From PALSA-968 sp964387075 (lineage in GTDB: Bacteria > Bacteroidota > Bacteroidia > B-17B0 > Aurantibacillaceae): a DNA stretch of 64,000 bases. Location of the stretch: NCBI GenBank assembly GCA_964387075.1, contig CAYLVB010000011.1, positions 1-64,000 of the forward strand, read 5' to 3'. Both the position numbers and the translations under genes were made by a program. Every line of letters starts with the position of its first letter. Positions within the stretch are counted from its first letter, which is position 1. The notes under the pieces are model-generated. The model was not told where the DNA came from. It worked only from the letters and a program-made list of their open reading frames with translations, and made no database searches. This document shows positions 50,685-60,445 of this stretch, piece by piece.

Positions 50685-52973
50685 TTATCTTCTTCTTTTC
50701 TTTTTAGAACGGCCTTTGTCCTTCGATCCGCCATGCTTCTTTTTAGAATGCCCTTGTTTGTTGGCATGTCTGCGGTCTTTGTGATCTCTTGCATCATCCG
50801 AAAAATAGCGTTTCCCTTTATTTTCCTCTCCGCCTTTACCTTCAGAATCAACAATTACAAACGCGAGTTGCTTCTTCATCATGTCTGCGTCCTTCACCTC
50901 AATGGTCACTTTATCACCCAGCCTATAGGTCTTCCCGGTACGTTTTCCCACGTAGCTGTAGTTGTCCTCGTCAAAACTGTAAAAATCATCCTTCATATCG
51001 CGCGGCCTCACCATGCCTTCGCATTTATTCTCAACGATCTCGCAGTAAATGCCCCATTCGGTAACACCTGAAATAACGGCCATGAAGATCTGCCCGATCT
51101 TATCCTGCAGGAATTCCACCTGTTTGTATTTGATGGAAGCGCGTTCGGCCTCGGCGGCCAGTTTCTCCTGGTCGGAAGAATGTTTGCAGAAACTTTCAAG
51201 TTCCTCTTTGTTGCTGTAGGTTTTTCCAGCGAGATGCGCTTCCAGCAGGCGGTGCACCATCATGTCGGGGTAACGGCGAATAGGGGAAGTGAAATGTGTA
51301 TAATAATCAAAACCCAATCCATAGTGACCGATATTTTCCGTGGTGTAGATGGCTTTGGGCATAGAGCGAATGGTAAGGATCTCGATGGTGCCCTGCTCCG
51401 GCTTTCCTTTCACATCCTGCAAAAGTTTGTTGATGGACTGTGTTACGCCTTTTTTGCTCTGCGTGTTCATTGCATAACCAAATTTGGCTACGAAATTGGA
51501 AAGGTCTGTTAGTTTTTCGTTAGAAGGAGAATCGTGTACGCGATACACGGTTGCCGGCTGCTTGTGTTTTTGTGTGTTCTGGTGCGATCTTCCCAGCAAG
51601 GTGGCCACCTGTTTGTTTGCCAACAGCATAAAATCTTCTATGAGCTTATGCGCGTCCACCTGCACTTTAAAATAAACGCCCATGGGTTTTCCCATGTCGT
51701 CGAGATGGAACTTCACCTCTTCTTTATCAAAGAAAATAGATCCGTTCTTGCTGCGGCGGTCACGTAGTTTTTTGGCGAGCCCGTCGAGAATGAGGATCTC
51801 ATCGGATAGTTCGCCTTTCTTCTCTTCAATGATCTTTTGTACTTCTTCGTAAGCAAAACGACGGTCGCTGAAAATAACCGTGCGGCCAAACCACTCATTC
51901 TTGATGTTAGCTTCTTCGTCAAGTTCAAAGACCGCGGCAAAACAAAGTTTTTCTTCTTTGGGACGCAGCGAGCAAACAAAATTACTCAAGACCTCGGGCA
52001 ACATCGGTATCACGCGGTCTACCAGGTAAACCGAGGTGGCTCTTTCCAAACCTTCGTCGTCGATCGCAGAACCGGGCTTCACATAATGTGTTACGTCGGC
52101 AATGTGCACGCCCACTTCGTAATTTCCGTTCTCAAGCTTTCGGAACGAAAGCGCGTCGTCGAAATCCTTGGCGTCGTGCGGATCAATGGTAAAAGTGAGT
52201 ATGTCTCTAAAATCTTTACGTTTGGCAATTTCTTCTTTGGTTATTTGTGTGGGAATTCCCTTGGCCGCTTTCTCAATGGCTTCCGGGAAATGCTCCGGCA
52301 ATCCGTATTCAGCCATGATGGCGTGCATCTCGGTGGTATGCGAGCCGGGATAACCTAAGACCTCAATGACCTCGGCTATCGGACTGGGCTCAGCCTGGTT
52401 CCATTTCACTAATTTTATAAAAACCTTTTGTCCGTCCTTCACCTCTTTGCTTTTTTCGCGCGGAATGAAAAAGTCGACGTGTATCTTGTGGCTGTCAGGC
52501 ACTACGAAAATGCTCTTAGGTCCAACCTGGGCAGTGCCAACAAAATCGGTGCGTTTGCGTTCGATCACCTGCACCACAACGCCTTCTTTTCTTTTGCCGG
52601 GAAAACTGCTCAGCTGAACTTTTACGGTATCTCCGTTCAGGGCATCTTTGGTACGGCCTTTTTCAATGTAAATGTCTGCTTCTGTTTCGGAAGTGATCAC
52701 GTAGGCGGCGCCGCTGGTGGTAAAATCTATTCGGCCGCTTATGTGCTGCTCAACGATCTTGTATTGGAATTTTCCGGGTTCTTTTTCGGTGATGAGCCCT
52801 TTTTCCTGCAGCGCTTCCAGCACTTCAATGATGGCAAGCCTCCCGGGTTCGTCGTTCACCTCCACCATCGCGGCAAGCTGGCGGTAATTCAGCGGGCGGG
52901 AGGCGTTGTTCTTTAAGGCATCGAGTATTTCTTCAAAGAGATAGTTATTTTGTTTCTTGTTCTTTTTGCTCAT
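50685..52973 (-). CDS. rnr: Ribonuclease R
   Basis: 762 residues: an N-terminal winged helix (about 10-75), cold-shock domains (HISGRIDFTTSGAAYVI), the RNB catalytic domain with TIDPHDAKDFDDALS (metal-binding Asp residues, near 270) and HFTSPIRRYPDMMVHRLL, an S1 domain (ISGVTEWGIYCEI) and a Lys/Arg/Gly-rich tail ending KKKRRR. It degrades structured RNA 3' to 5'. It follows the DUF4153 gene after three bases in the purN-DUF4153-rnr operon. Confidence 0.95.
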   Translation of the reverse strand: MSKKNKKQNNYLFEEILDALKNNASRPLNYRQLAAMVEVNDEPGRLAIIEVLEALQEKGLITEKEPGKFQYKIVEQHISGRIDFTTSGAAYVITSETEADIYIEKGRTKDALNGDTVKVQLSSFPGKRKEGVVVQVIERKRTDFVGTAQVGPKSIFVVPDSHKIHVDFFIPREKSKEVKDGQKVFIKLVKWNQAEPSPIAEVIEVLGYPGSHTTEMHAIMAEYGLPEHFPEAIEKAAKGIPTQITKEEIAKRKDFRDILTFTIDPHDAKDFDDALSFRKLENGNYEVGVHIADVTHYVKPGSAIDDEGLERATSVYLVDRVIPMLPEVLSNFVCSLRPKEEKLCFAAVFELDEEANIKNEWFGRTVIFSDRRFAYEEVQKIIEEKKGELSDEILILDGLAKKLRDRRSKNGSIFFDKEEVKFHLDDMGKPMGVYFKVQVDAHKLIEDFMLLANKQVATLLGRSHQNTQKHKQPATVYRVHDSPSNEKLTDLSNFVAKFGYAMNTQSKKGVTQSINKLLQDVKGKPEQGTIEILTIRSMPKAIYTTENIGHYGLGFDYYTHFTSPIRRYPDMMVHRLLEAHLAGKTYSNKEELESFCKHSSDQEKLAAEAERASIKYKQVEFLQDKIGQIFMAVISGVTEWGIYCEIVENKCEGMVRPRDMKDDFYSFDEDNYSYVGKRTGKTYRLGDKVTIEVKDADMMKKQLAFVIVDSEGKGGEENKGKRYFSDDARDHKDRRHANKQGHSKKKHGGSKDKGRSKKKRRR

Positions 52974-52976
52974 ATA

Positions 52977-54824
52977 TTATCTTGTGTCAGCGCTTTTGAA
53001 TTTCAGAAGGCAATTGCCGCCTACGCTGTTGGTTTTGTGGTGTTTGTTGCGTACGTAGCCGTAGATGCTGTTAAATTGAAGTTTCATGCTGAAGGTACTG
53101 TCTTCAACCGTTTTTTCCATAAAGCGGATTGGTACACTTTTGTTATAACTGTCGTTCTTTATAGAATCGTTAATGGCTTTAAGAAATTCCTGCATCTGTA
53201 ATTTGTAAAAAGGCGCGTTGTTCTTTGTGATCTCAAGCGAGGTTGAATCACCGGTGATAAAGAAACGGAAAGTATCTCTTTCCAGGGTGTAGTTATTCCC
53301 AGTGGCATTCTCGTAAGCCGCTGCGTTGAAGTTAATATCGTAGTCGTAACCGGATATCCTGCGCACCTGCTGGTAGGTGTATTCGGGATAATAGCTGAAA
53401 TAATGATAGGTCTCTCCATCCTCGCCGCGGTAATACCCGTAGTTATAAGATTCTTTAATGTTCAGCAGTTTCATCATGTTCGCAGTGCGCGTCCAGCGTA
53501 AAGTATCGGCTATCAAGGTGTCAATGTTGTGGTCGAACCAGGGTTTGAATTTTTCAAAGCCATGCATTTCGTCGAAATACTTTACGATAGAAGTAACTTG
53601 CTCTGCGATAGAGTCAGCAACGACTTTATGCTTCTTATCCAATTTGCCGTTGATCAAGACTCCGTTATCGGAAAGTACTCTTTCTAAAGTATTGAACTGG
53701 CTTCTCTCCGAAACAGCAAAAGCGCCCCAGGGACCGAAAGAAGTAAGCAGCGCGATGAGGCAGAGGCTGATGGGAATGAGTTTTATGTTCTGCACTTTGC
53801 TGAAGAGAAAATAGGTGGAGACCGCGGCTAACCAAACAGCAAGGACAATGATGAAATACCGATTCTCAGTAATTCCGTAGTCATTGATGCGACGACCGAT
53901 GGCGATGAAGAGCATGATCACAAGCGGGTAGAGGGCGCCGTAGAACCATTTGGAAAAGATGTGTATCCAGTTATTGCCTTCTTTGTTGCGAATGGGATGA
54001 ATGAGCAGCAACGCTAAAACCCCTGCAACCGAAAAGCCTATTACAAGATAGGAAACCCAGCCTTTGGGCAGGTTTTGGGTAACAATGATCTTGCCCATGT
54101 AAGCGTACAGGATGAGCAGGTACAGCGTTACAAGAGGGAGCAATACATACTGCGTAAAGATCTTGAGTCCCTTGGGGTATTCTTCGCTCGAATCGAGTTC
54201 AGGTAAATTCTTTGGAACGCCGGCGAGAAAGAACCAGGTATTGAAGATACCGGTGATGATGATCCAAAGCCGGAAATAGATCTTCTCGTTGATCTTCACA
54301 TTGAAAAGTTGATCGATCGCCACAATAGCCAGGCATAAACCCAGGTAAAGAGTAGCGCTGTAAATGCCTGAGAAGAACAAACGAAGGAAGAGCGCCTTGT
54401 TGAATTGCCAGAAACCTTTGAGGTTGTTCCTGCCGGTATAAGCCGCGAAGGAAGCGAAGAGATGCAGCGCGATATTGATGAGCGCATAACGGATGAATTC
54501 TATCTGAACGAAGTACATGCGCAGAAAAACATAATAACCCGCCAGCAAAAGCCCCGCAACCGCTTGCAGCAGGAACATTTTGTTGAGTGAATGTCCCTTG
54601 CGTTCCGAATAAACGGTCAGCGAAAAGAATAAAGTAAGCCCCAATGAACATACCAGCAGCACGCAGGCCATCGCCTTTTGGGTTTCCTGGTCGTCATACT
54701 TGATGTCGATCATGCAGATGCCCACCAGAGAACCGGCAATGGCCGACAGCAGGGTTAAGGGGAAACGACGTGCGGTAGCCGTACTTTCGGTTACCAGGGT
54801 TTTTAAGGAAGGAAATCGTGCCAT
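52977..54824 (-). CDS. DUF4153 multi-pass membrane protein
   Basis: 615 residues. The first 380 residues contain about eleven to twelve hydrophobic helices with conserved-looking FWQFNKALFLRLFFSGIYSATLYLGL and LPKGWVSYLVIGFSVAGVLALLLIHPIR; the last 230 residues (after FGPWGAFAVSERSQFNTLERVL) are soluble and rich in aromatic residues. This matches the DUF4153 family, whose function is not known. It sits between purN (three bases upstream) and rnr (three bases downstream). Confidence 0.82.
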   Translation of the reverse strand: MARFPSLKTLVTESTATARRFPLTLLSAIAGSLVGICMIDIKYDDQETQKAMACVLLVCSLGLTLFFSLTVYSERKGHSLNKMFLLQAVAGLLLAGYYVFLRMYFVQIEFIRYALINIALHLFASFAAYTGRNNLKGFWQFNKALFLRLFFSGIYSATLYLGLCLAIVAIDQLFNVKINEKIYFRLWIIITGIFNTWFFLAGVPKNLPELDSSEEYPKGLKIFTQYVLLPLVTLYLLILYAYMGKIIVTQNLPKGWVSYLVIGFSVAGVLALLLIHPIRNKEGNNWIHIFSKWFYGALYPLVIMLFIAIGRRINDYGITENRYFIIVLAVWLAAVSTYFLFSKVQNIKLIPISLCLIALLTSFGPWGAFAVSERSQFNTLERVLSDNGVLINGKLDKKHKVVADSIAEQVTSIVKYFDEMHGFEKFKPWFDHNIDTLIADTLRWTRTANMMKLLNIKESYNYGYYRGEDGETYHYFSYYPEYTYQQVRRISGYDYDINFNAAAYENATGNNYTLERDTFRFFITGDSTSLEITKNNAPFYKLQMQEFLKAINDSIKNDSYNKSVPIRFMEKTVEDSTFSMKLQFNSIYGYVRNKHHKTNSVGGNCLLKFKSADTR

Positions 54825-54827
54825 GTA

Positions 54828-55412
54828 TTAATTTTTAACTTTTAAATTTTCGATCGCTTTCTCAACGGCTTTCGGGAAATAAAAGTATTCGAGCTCATGT
54901 ATTTTTTTTGCAAGCGTTTCGGGGGTGTCGGCAGCATCCACGCGGCACATGGCCTGCAAGATAGGTTCGCCGTTATCGTATTCCTCGTCCACGTAATGTA
55001 CGGTTATCCCGCTGGTCTTTTCACCGGCTTTCAGTACCGCTTCGTGTACTTTTCTTCCGTACATTCCTTTTCCGCCGTAACTGGGCAACAGGGCAGGGTG
55101 TATGTTAATGATGCGGTGCGGAAAAGCCCTTACGATCTTTTCGGGCACCTTCAGCAAAAAGCCGGCTAAAATTATAAGGTCTGTCTTCTCGGTGCGCAAA
55201 AAATCGATGAGTTGGTCGGTATAATTGGCCAGCGCCTCTTTCGAAACAATCTGGATGTTCTTCTTGTAAATTTCGGCGCGTTTTACAACGCCCGCTTCGG
55301 GGTTATTGGTGACGATGATCTTGATCTTGACTTCCTTGCTGCTTGCGAAGTAGCGTATCAGGTTCTCTACGTTGGTTCCTTCGCCCGAGGCAAAAATGGC
55401 CACGTTTATCAT
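54828..55412 (-). CDS. purN: Phosphoribosylglycinamide formyltransferase
   Basis: 194 residues. VAIFASGEGTNVENLI at the start, IILAGFLLKVP, and NIHPALLPSYGGKGMYGRKVHEAVL, with the catalytic Asn/His of the formyltransferase fold, and SGITVHYVDEEYDNGEPI. It uses formyl-tetrahydrofolate in the third step of purine synthesis. First gene of the purN-DUF4153-rnr operon, divergent from lgt. Confidence 0.95.
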   Translation of the reverse strand: MINVAIFASGEGTNVENLIRYFASSKEVKIKIIVTNNPEAGVVKRAEIYKKNIQIVSKEALANYTDQLIDFLRTEKTDLIILAGFLLKVPEKIVRAFPHRIINIHPALLPSYGGKGMYGRKVHEAVLKAGEKTSGITVHYVDEEYDNGEPILQAMCRVDAADTPETLAKKIHELEYFYFPKAVEKAIENLKVKN

Positions 55413-55460
55413 AATTCGAAATTAACTTTTGCAAATGGTTAAAAACCTGTAAGTTTTGCG

Positions 55461-55468
55461 TATTTTTG
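55461..55468 (+). promoter_or_regulatory. -7 box of lgt
   Basis: TATTTTTG fits TANNTTTG. Transcription would start a few bases before ATG 55480, which supports that ATG over the upstream TTG 55456. Confidence 0.5.
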
Positions 55469-55479
55469 AACACTTTTAT

Positions 55480-56331
55480 ATGCAACATCTGCTCTTCATT
55501 ACCTGGGATGCCAACCCCGAAATGTTCACGATCCCCGGAATCGACTGGCCTGTGCGCTGGTATGGTTTGCTCTTTGCCTGCGCCTTTTTGGGCAGCCAAT
55601 TCATCCTGGGAAAGGTCTTTAAAGCAGAACATCGTCCTGCTAAATATTTAGATATTTTAACCATTTACATAGTTGCCGGCACCATATTAGGCGCGCGTTT
55701 GGGACATTGCCTGTTCTACGCGCCTGAGTATTACCTACCGCATCCTTTGGAGATCTTTAAAATTTGGGAAGGCGGATTAGCCAGTCATGGTGGAGCTATA
55801 GGTATCATTGTAGCCATGTGGTTGTATTGCCGCAGGACCGGCGAAAGTTTGATGTGGTTATTCGACCGCATGGTCATTGTAGTTCCTTTTTCGGGGATGC
55901 TGATCCGTTTGGGAAACCTGATGAACTCTGAGATTGTTGGATTGCCTACTACTGCGCCATGGGGATTTAAGTTCATGAATAACGATGAGGATGTACGTAT
56001 GCTTGTGGCCCACGGAACTCCCATTCCCGCCCGTCATCCTTCGCAACTGTACGAAGCCGTCTTTTGTTTGTTCCTTGTACTTCTGATGTTTTATCTCTGG
56101 CGCTACAAACGCCAGGTGCTACCTCCCGGTTTTATGTTCGGTTTGTTCTGCGTACTTCTATTCTCACAACGTTTCATCGGCGAGTTCTTCAAGGAAGTGC
56201 AGGTTGACTGGGAGAACAAGATCGACCTGAACATGGGGCAGAACTTAAGTATTCCTTTTATCGTGTACGGAGCTTTCCTGATGTTCTGGTCCTACCATAA
56301 GCAAAAGAAGCAGCAAAAGACCGAAGGCTGA
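55480..56331 (+). CDS. lgt: Prolipoprotein diacylglyceryl transferase
   Basis: 283 residues from ATG 55480, with about seven membrane helices. VRWYGLLFACAF, GARLGHCLFYAPEYY, WEGGLASHGGAIG with the catalytic His, and RLGNLMNSEIVGLPT with the phosphatidylglycerol-binding Arg and Asn are the Lgt signature; HPSQLYEA follows. It attaches diacylglycerol to lipoprotein Cys in the inner membrane. Convergent with the glycosyltransferase gene, two bases between stops. Confidence 0.95.
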   Translation: MQHLLFITWDANPEMFTIPGIDWPVRWYGLLFACAFLGSQFILGKVFKAEHRPAKYLDILTIYIVAGTILGARLGHCLFYAPEYYLPHPLEIFKIWEGGLASHGGAIGIIVAMWLYCRRTGESLMWLFDRMVIVVPFSGMLIRLGNLMNSEIVGLPTTAPWGFKFMNNDEDVRMLVAHGTPIPARHPSQLYEAVFCLFLVLLMFYLWRYKRQVLPPGFMFGLFCVLLFSQRFIGEFFKEVQVDWENKIDLNMGQNLSIPFIVYGAFLMFWSYHKQKKQQKTEG

Positions 56332-56333
56332 TC

Positions 56334-57812
56334 TTATTTTTCTCCTTTAACAAGGTATACTTTCAGTTGCCTGCAGCGGTCAAGCACATTCAATTGGTAT
56401 TTTTCTTCCAGTAATTTTTGAGCCAGTGTATCGTTCACTATAAGTTTTTCTCCGGCTGAATAAGGCCGTACCGCGGTCTCCATTTTTAAGCTGTATCCCG
56501 CGTCATTCAATTTGTAGAAATAGAACAGGTACTGTTGTTTATCAGTTTCTGTAGCAAGTAAAACTCCCGAACGGGTAACCTCAGGCATTGGCTGCAGGTA
56601 ATATTGCACGTTGTTATAGGTCTTATACCCTTCGTTGAACTCTTTACCCAGCGAGTTGCAGAAACTGTCTTTGTAGGGCAAAACGAAAATGCATGCCACC
56701 AGGAAAGCTAAAAGAACATGTCTGGATCTTTCGTTCCGGAAGCGGACCAGTTGCGTAAGCCATTCCAACACAAAACGTATAAAAAGAGCCACCTGCAGCG
56801 CCAGTAAAGGATAGATGGGTAATTCGTACCACGCCAGTTTCGATTTAGAAGTTATAAGCAGCAGGTAGAACGCGGCGGAAATGATAAATGAAAAAAGAGA
56901 AATGCGTCTCACGCGTTCGTCTTTCAGGAAGAGTGCCGCCACCCATCCAAAAGGAATGAAGACCGCCCAATTTCCAAAACCTACATTCAATAAATGATCG
57001 AAATAGAACCACCAGGGCTCTTCGTGCCCATCCTGTACCGCGTTCATGCGTCCGAAAAGTTCCATTTCGTTGAGCGTTCGTAAATAACCAGGCGTATAAT
57101 GTTCGCGCGCAAGGAAAATTCCGGCAATGAGCAGTAAAGATGCAATGCCATATATGTACAAAAGCTTGTTCTTTAGAAGCAAAGATAATTTCCGGGCCAC
57201 AAGCAGGTAAATGAAGATGCCCGGCAAGTAAAAAAGACCTGCCGCTGCTTTTGTAAGGATACCGAGGGTGAAAAAGCAGATCGAGGCCACAAGGTACTTC
57301 GAAGCTTCTGGTCGTTCACAATAGAGGAACATAAAGGCAGCTCCGCAAAAAGAAAATAAGGTCAGTAAACCGTCATAATCGGCGGTGCGAAAGGAGTGAT
57401 CGATGCCGGTTATTCCTTCAGGTGTTGTAACGAGTACTAAAACAGTAATGATGCCCGGTGTCCAGGAGGCGAAGTAAGTACGGGCGAAGTAAATTACGAG
57501 GATGAACAAGGCGAGGCAGGCCAGCGCGCTAGGCAAGCGGGTGGAGAATTCGGTGAAACCAAAAACTGCGATGGAGGCGCTTTGGAGCCAGTGCAGTAAA
57601 GGTGGTTTGGCGCTCATGTTATCCGACCGTCTCTGGTATGTTACTACAAAGGGGTTTTTATTTTTCATCATCTCGTAGGAACCGGCGGCGTAGCGGGATT
57701 CGTCCCAAAGCATCATGGGATGATGCCCAAGATTGATAAATACGGGAATGGCCGCGATGAAAAGAACTAAACCGATACCTATCTTTTTTTTGATCTTTCC
57801 GATGAATTCCAT
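56334..57812 (-). CDS. ArnT/PMT-like membrane glycosyltransferase
   Basis: 492 residues from ATG 57812; the longer frame to 57884 overlaps ligD. About eleven membrane helices. HHPMMLWDESRYAAGSYEMM near residue 30 carries the Asp-Glu of GT-C glycosyltransferases (as in ArnT and PMT), with SAKPPLLHWLQSASI next. Such enzymes take sugars from polyprenyl phosphate and modify lipid A or proteins outside the inner membrane. The acceptor cannot be told. It is the last gene of the repair operon, 34 bases after ligD; its place there may be accidental. Confidence 0.85.
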   Translation of the reverse strand: MEFIGKIKKKIGIGLVLFIAAIPVFINLGHHPMMLWDESRYAAGSYEMMKNKNPFVVTYQRRSDNMSAKPPLLHWLQSASIAVFGFTEFSTRLPSALACLALFILVIYFARTYFASWTPGIITVLVLVTTPEGITGIDHSFRTADYDGLLTLFSFCGAAFMFLYCERPEASKYLVASICFFTLGILTKAAAGLFYLPGIFIYLLVARKLSLLLKNKLLYIYGIASLLLIAGIFLAREHYTPGYLRTLNEMELFGRMNAVQDGHEEPWWFYFDHLLNVGFGNWAVFIPFGWVAALFLKDERVRRISLFSFIISAAFYLLLITSKSKLAWYELPIYPLLALQVALFIRFVLEWLTQLVRFRNERSRHVLLAFLVACIFVLPYKDSFCNSLGKEFNEGYKTYNNVQYYLQPMPEVTRSGVLLATETDKQQYLFYFYKLNDAGYSLKMETAVRPYSAGEKLIVNDTLAQKLLEEKYQLNVLDRCRQLKVYLVKGEK

Positions 57813-57846
57813 CCCCCAAATGTAGTTGGAAAATGGTAACAATGAT

Positions 57847-60444
57847 CTATTTCTCCAGCTTCTTGAGGCATTTCGCCAGGTCAATCCCTTTCCCTAAAAC
57901 CCCTTTAAAGATATTGCCTTGCTTTTCTATTCTTTTGAGCGCGTTGTGTATTGTAAAATCCTGTGGACTCAATCCCGGCTTTACTTCTTTCCAATGCACG
58001 GGCATGGAGACGGAAGCTCCTTCTTTTGGGCGCAGACTGTAGACGGAGGAAATGGTTTGTCCGCGTCGGTTCTGTAAATGATCGAGGTATATGACTTTGT
58101 TGCCTCGCTTTTTGAGATTTCTTTGCAGGGAGGTGAAATCGGGCATTTCTTCCTGTGCCATCATGCACACTAAGTGTGCGAAGTCCTTCAATTGATCGTA
58201 CGTGTATTTCTTGCCTGTAGGCACATACACATGCATGCCGGTCGCGCCCGAGGTTTTGCAGAAATTAGGCGCGCCGATCTTCTCGAAAATGTCATGAAAC
58301 ACATTGGCCGCTTCGATCACCTGCTCAAAAGTATTTTTCTCTGAAGGATCGATGTCGATGATCATATAATCCGGGCGATCGGGCTTTTGTATGGTAGAGT
58401 GCCAGGGATTTATTTCAATACAGCCAAGGTTATTGAGGTAGGTGAGCGTTGCCTGGTTGTTGCAAATGATATAGTCAATGTTTTTTTTGGTGGATTCTGA
58501 ATAGACAGGCGAACTCTTTACCCATTCAGGAGCCTCCTGGCCGGCATCCTTATGAAAAAAGCCGGCGTCCTTTATTCCGTTGGGATTTCGTTTCAATGAT
58601 TCGGGCCGGTCTTTTAGGTACGGTAGTATGTACCTGGAAACAGAAATATAATAATCGATCACATCGCCCTTGGTGATGCCTTCATCGGGGAAGAAAATTT
58701 TGCTCCGGTTGGTGGTCTTTACTTTGATCTTGCCGAAGGTCAGTATCTTTTCATTTCCCGGATCAACTGCTTTTTCTTCCTTTTCTCTCTTTTTTGGTTT
58801 GGAGGTCTTCGCGGTCTTGCTTTTTTTCACAGGATCTTTTATGGGTTTAGCGGCATTTAAGGTTACGTCTTTCGCTTTTTTGTCGGAACGCAGGTGCAGG
58901 AAGATCGGATGGCGCAGGCGACCGTCCTTTGTCCATTCAGTGTATTTTACCTCGCAAACCAGTTTGGGTTTTACCCAGGTAACGGGCATATTGGTCACTA
59001 CCTTTTCTTTGAAAGGTGAGTTTTTTTGCACCAGCGTTTTCAGTTTGTCGCTCATTTCTTTCAGGGCGGTCGTGTTAAAACCGGAGCCGGTGTGTCCCAT
59101 GTATTTTAATTCTCCATCATCGTAAATTCCAAGAACAAGCGCGCCAAAATGTTTGCGGCTCTCCCTGGGTTCGGTAAAACCGCAGATGATAGCTTCCTGT
59201 GACTTATGATTTTTTATTTTGAGCCATTCACCCGTGCGGGCTCCGGGATGATACAGCGAATCGGCTTTCTTGGCCATAATGCCTTCAAGATCTTTTTCTT
59301 GAGATAATTTAAAAAATGCCTCGCCTTGCTCTTCAACGTGATCTGAATACTTTATGATGCGATTGTAAGGAAGCAATTTCTTCAATAATTTCTTGCGATC
59401 CAGCAGCGGAAGATCGGTGGTATCCTGCCCGTTCAAAGAGAGCAGGTCGAAAACTTCATAAACGATCGGGAAACTGCTGTCGCTTCCGTAATATTGTAAC
59501 AATTGAAAGTCGGGGTGACCATTTTCATCCAGCACAACGATCTCTCCATCAAGCACGGCATGAAAGTTTAATGTTTCAAGTTCCAGTACTACCAGCGGAT
59601 AGGATAAGTTGAATGAGTTGCCGTTTCTCGAATAGAGCCTGACATTATTCTTAGTAACTTCGGCAATGGCCCGGTAACCATCCCATTTTATTTCGTAGAT
59701 CCAGTCCTTATCGCTGAAAGGTTTTTCGGTTTCCTTTGCCAGCATGGGCTTTATGGGATCGCTTACTTTTCTGGATCCTTCCGGCAGATACCTGCGCACT
59801 TTTTTTTTGACCGTGGTTTTCTTGTGTGGAGTTTCTTTCGTTTGTTTGAGCCGTGGTACTTTATCTTTCCTGTTCTCTCGTAACCATTTATTGATAGGAG
59901 AATTCTTTAATGTTTGTTCTTCGCTGTTATAGGGTTCGATCACTGAAAAATCATCTTTGTGCTTGATCAGCAGCCAGGCGTTGTCCTGTTTGCCTTTTAG
60001 TTTTACAAGAGCGAACTCTCCTTTTAGCTTTTTGCCCTGAAGTACGAATTTCAAACTCCCTGAGTGCAGGCCGGCGCGCATATTTTTTTCTGCCGTTCTT
60101 TTATCTGAGTTCTCCAGGTCATTATAAGTTCCTTCGTCCCAGATCTCAACAATGCCGGCTCCGTAATTTCCTTCGGGAATAATTCCTTCAAAAGTGCGAT
60201 ACGAGTAGGGGTGATCTTCTACCATCATGGCCAAACGTTTATCACCCGGGTTCATGGAAGGACCTTTGGGAACCGCCCAGCTTTTCAGCACGCCGGCCAC
60301 TTCCAAACGGAAATCATAATGCAAATGAGAAGCTTTATGCCGTTGTACAACAAATTTGAGTTCCGACCTCGATCTTGCTACTTTTCCTATTGGTTCGGAC
60401 GTGCGACTGAAGTTGCGCTTTTTTTTGTAGAGAGCTAAGCCCAT
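57847..60444 (-). CDS. ligD: DNA ligase D, three-domain NHEJ enzyme
   Basis: 865 residues from ATG 60444 (MGLALYKKKRNFSRTSEP is the usual start; a frame to 60480 would overlap ku). Order is phosphoesterase, ligase, polymerase. The phosphoesterase (about 30-180) has HLHYDFRLE and IPEGNYGAG; the ligase (about 230-540) has EIKWDGYRAI with the nucleotidyl Lys, DGEIVVLD and EGIMAKK; the polymerase (about 590-865) has DIDPSEKNTF and SGATGMHVYVP. It trims, fills and seals double-strand breaks brought together by Ku, encoded one base upstream. Confidence 0.96.
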   Translation of the reverse strand: MGLALYKKKRNFSRTSEPIGKVARSRSELKFVVQRHKASHLHYDFRLEVAGVLKSWAVPKGPSMNPGDKRLAMMVEDHPYSYRTFEGIIPEGNYGAGIVEIWDEGTYNDLENSDKRTAEKNMRAGLHSGSLKFVLQGKKLKGEFALVKLKGKQDNAWLLIKHKDDFSVIEPYNSEEQTLKNSPINKWLRENRKDKVPRLKQTKETPHKKTTVKKKVRRYLPEGSRKVSDPIKPMLAKETEKPFSDKDWIYEIKWDGYRAIAEVTKNNVRLYSRNGNSFNLSYPLVVLELETLNFHAVLDGEIVVLDENGHPDFQLLQYYGSDSSFPIVYEVFDLLSLNGQDTTDLPLLDRKKLLKKLLPYNRIIKYSDHVEEQGEAFFKLSQEKDLEGIMAKKADSLYHPGARTGEWLKIKNHKSQEAIICGFTEPRESRKHFGALVLGIYDDGELKYMGHTGSGFNTTALKEMSDKLKTLVQKNSPFKEKVVTNMPVTWVKPKLVCEVKYTEWTKDGRLRHPIFLHLRSDKKAKDVTLNAAKPIKDPVKKSKTAKTSKPKKREKEEKAVDPGNEKILTFGKIKVKTTNRSKIFFPDEGITKGDVIDYYISVSRYILPYLKDRPESLKRNPNGIKDAGFFHKDAGQEAPEWVKSSPVYSESTKKNIDYIICNNQATLTYLNNLGCIEINPWHSTIQKPDRPDYMIIDIDPSEKNTFEQVIEAANVFHDIFEKIGAPNFCKTSGATGMHVYVPTGKKYTYDQLKDFAHLVCMMAQEEMPDFTSLQRNLKKRGNKVIYLDHLQNRRGQTISSVYSLRPKEGASVSMPVHWKEVKPGLSPQDFTIHNALKRIEKQGNIFKGVLGKGIDLAKCLKKLEK

Positions 60445-60445
60445 A

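Noticed and set aside
55456..55479. Upstream TTG start of lgt
   Set aside because: A TANNTTTG box covers 55461-55468, and ATG 55480 gives the normal Lgt N-terminus.
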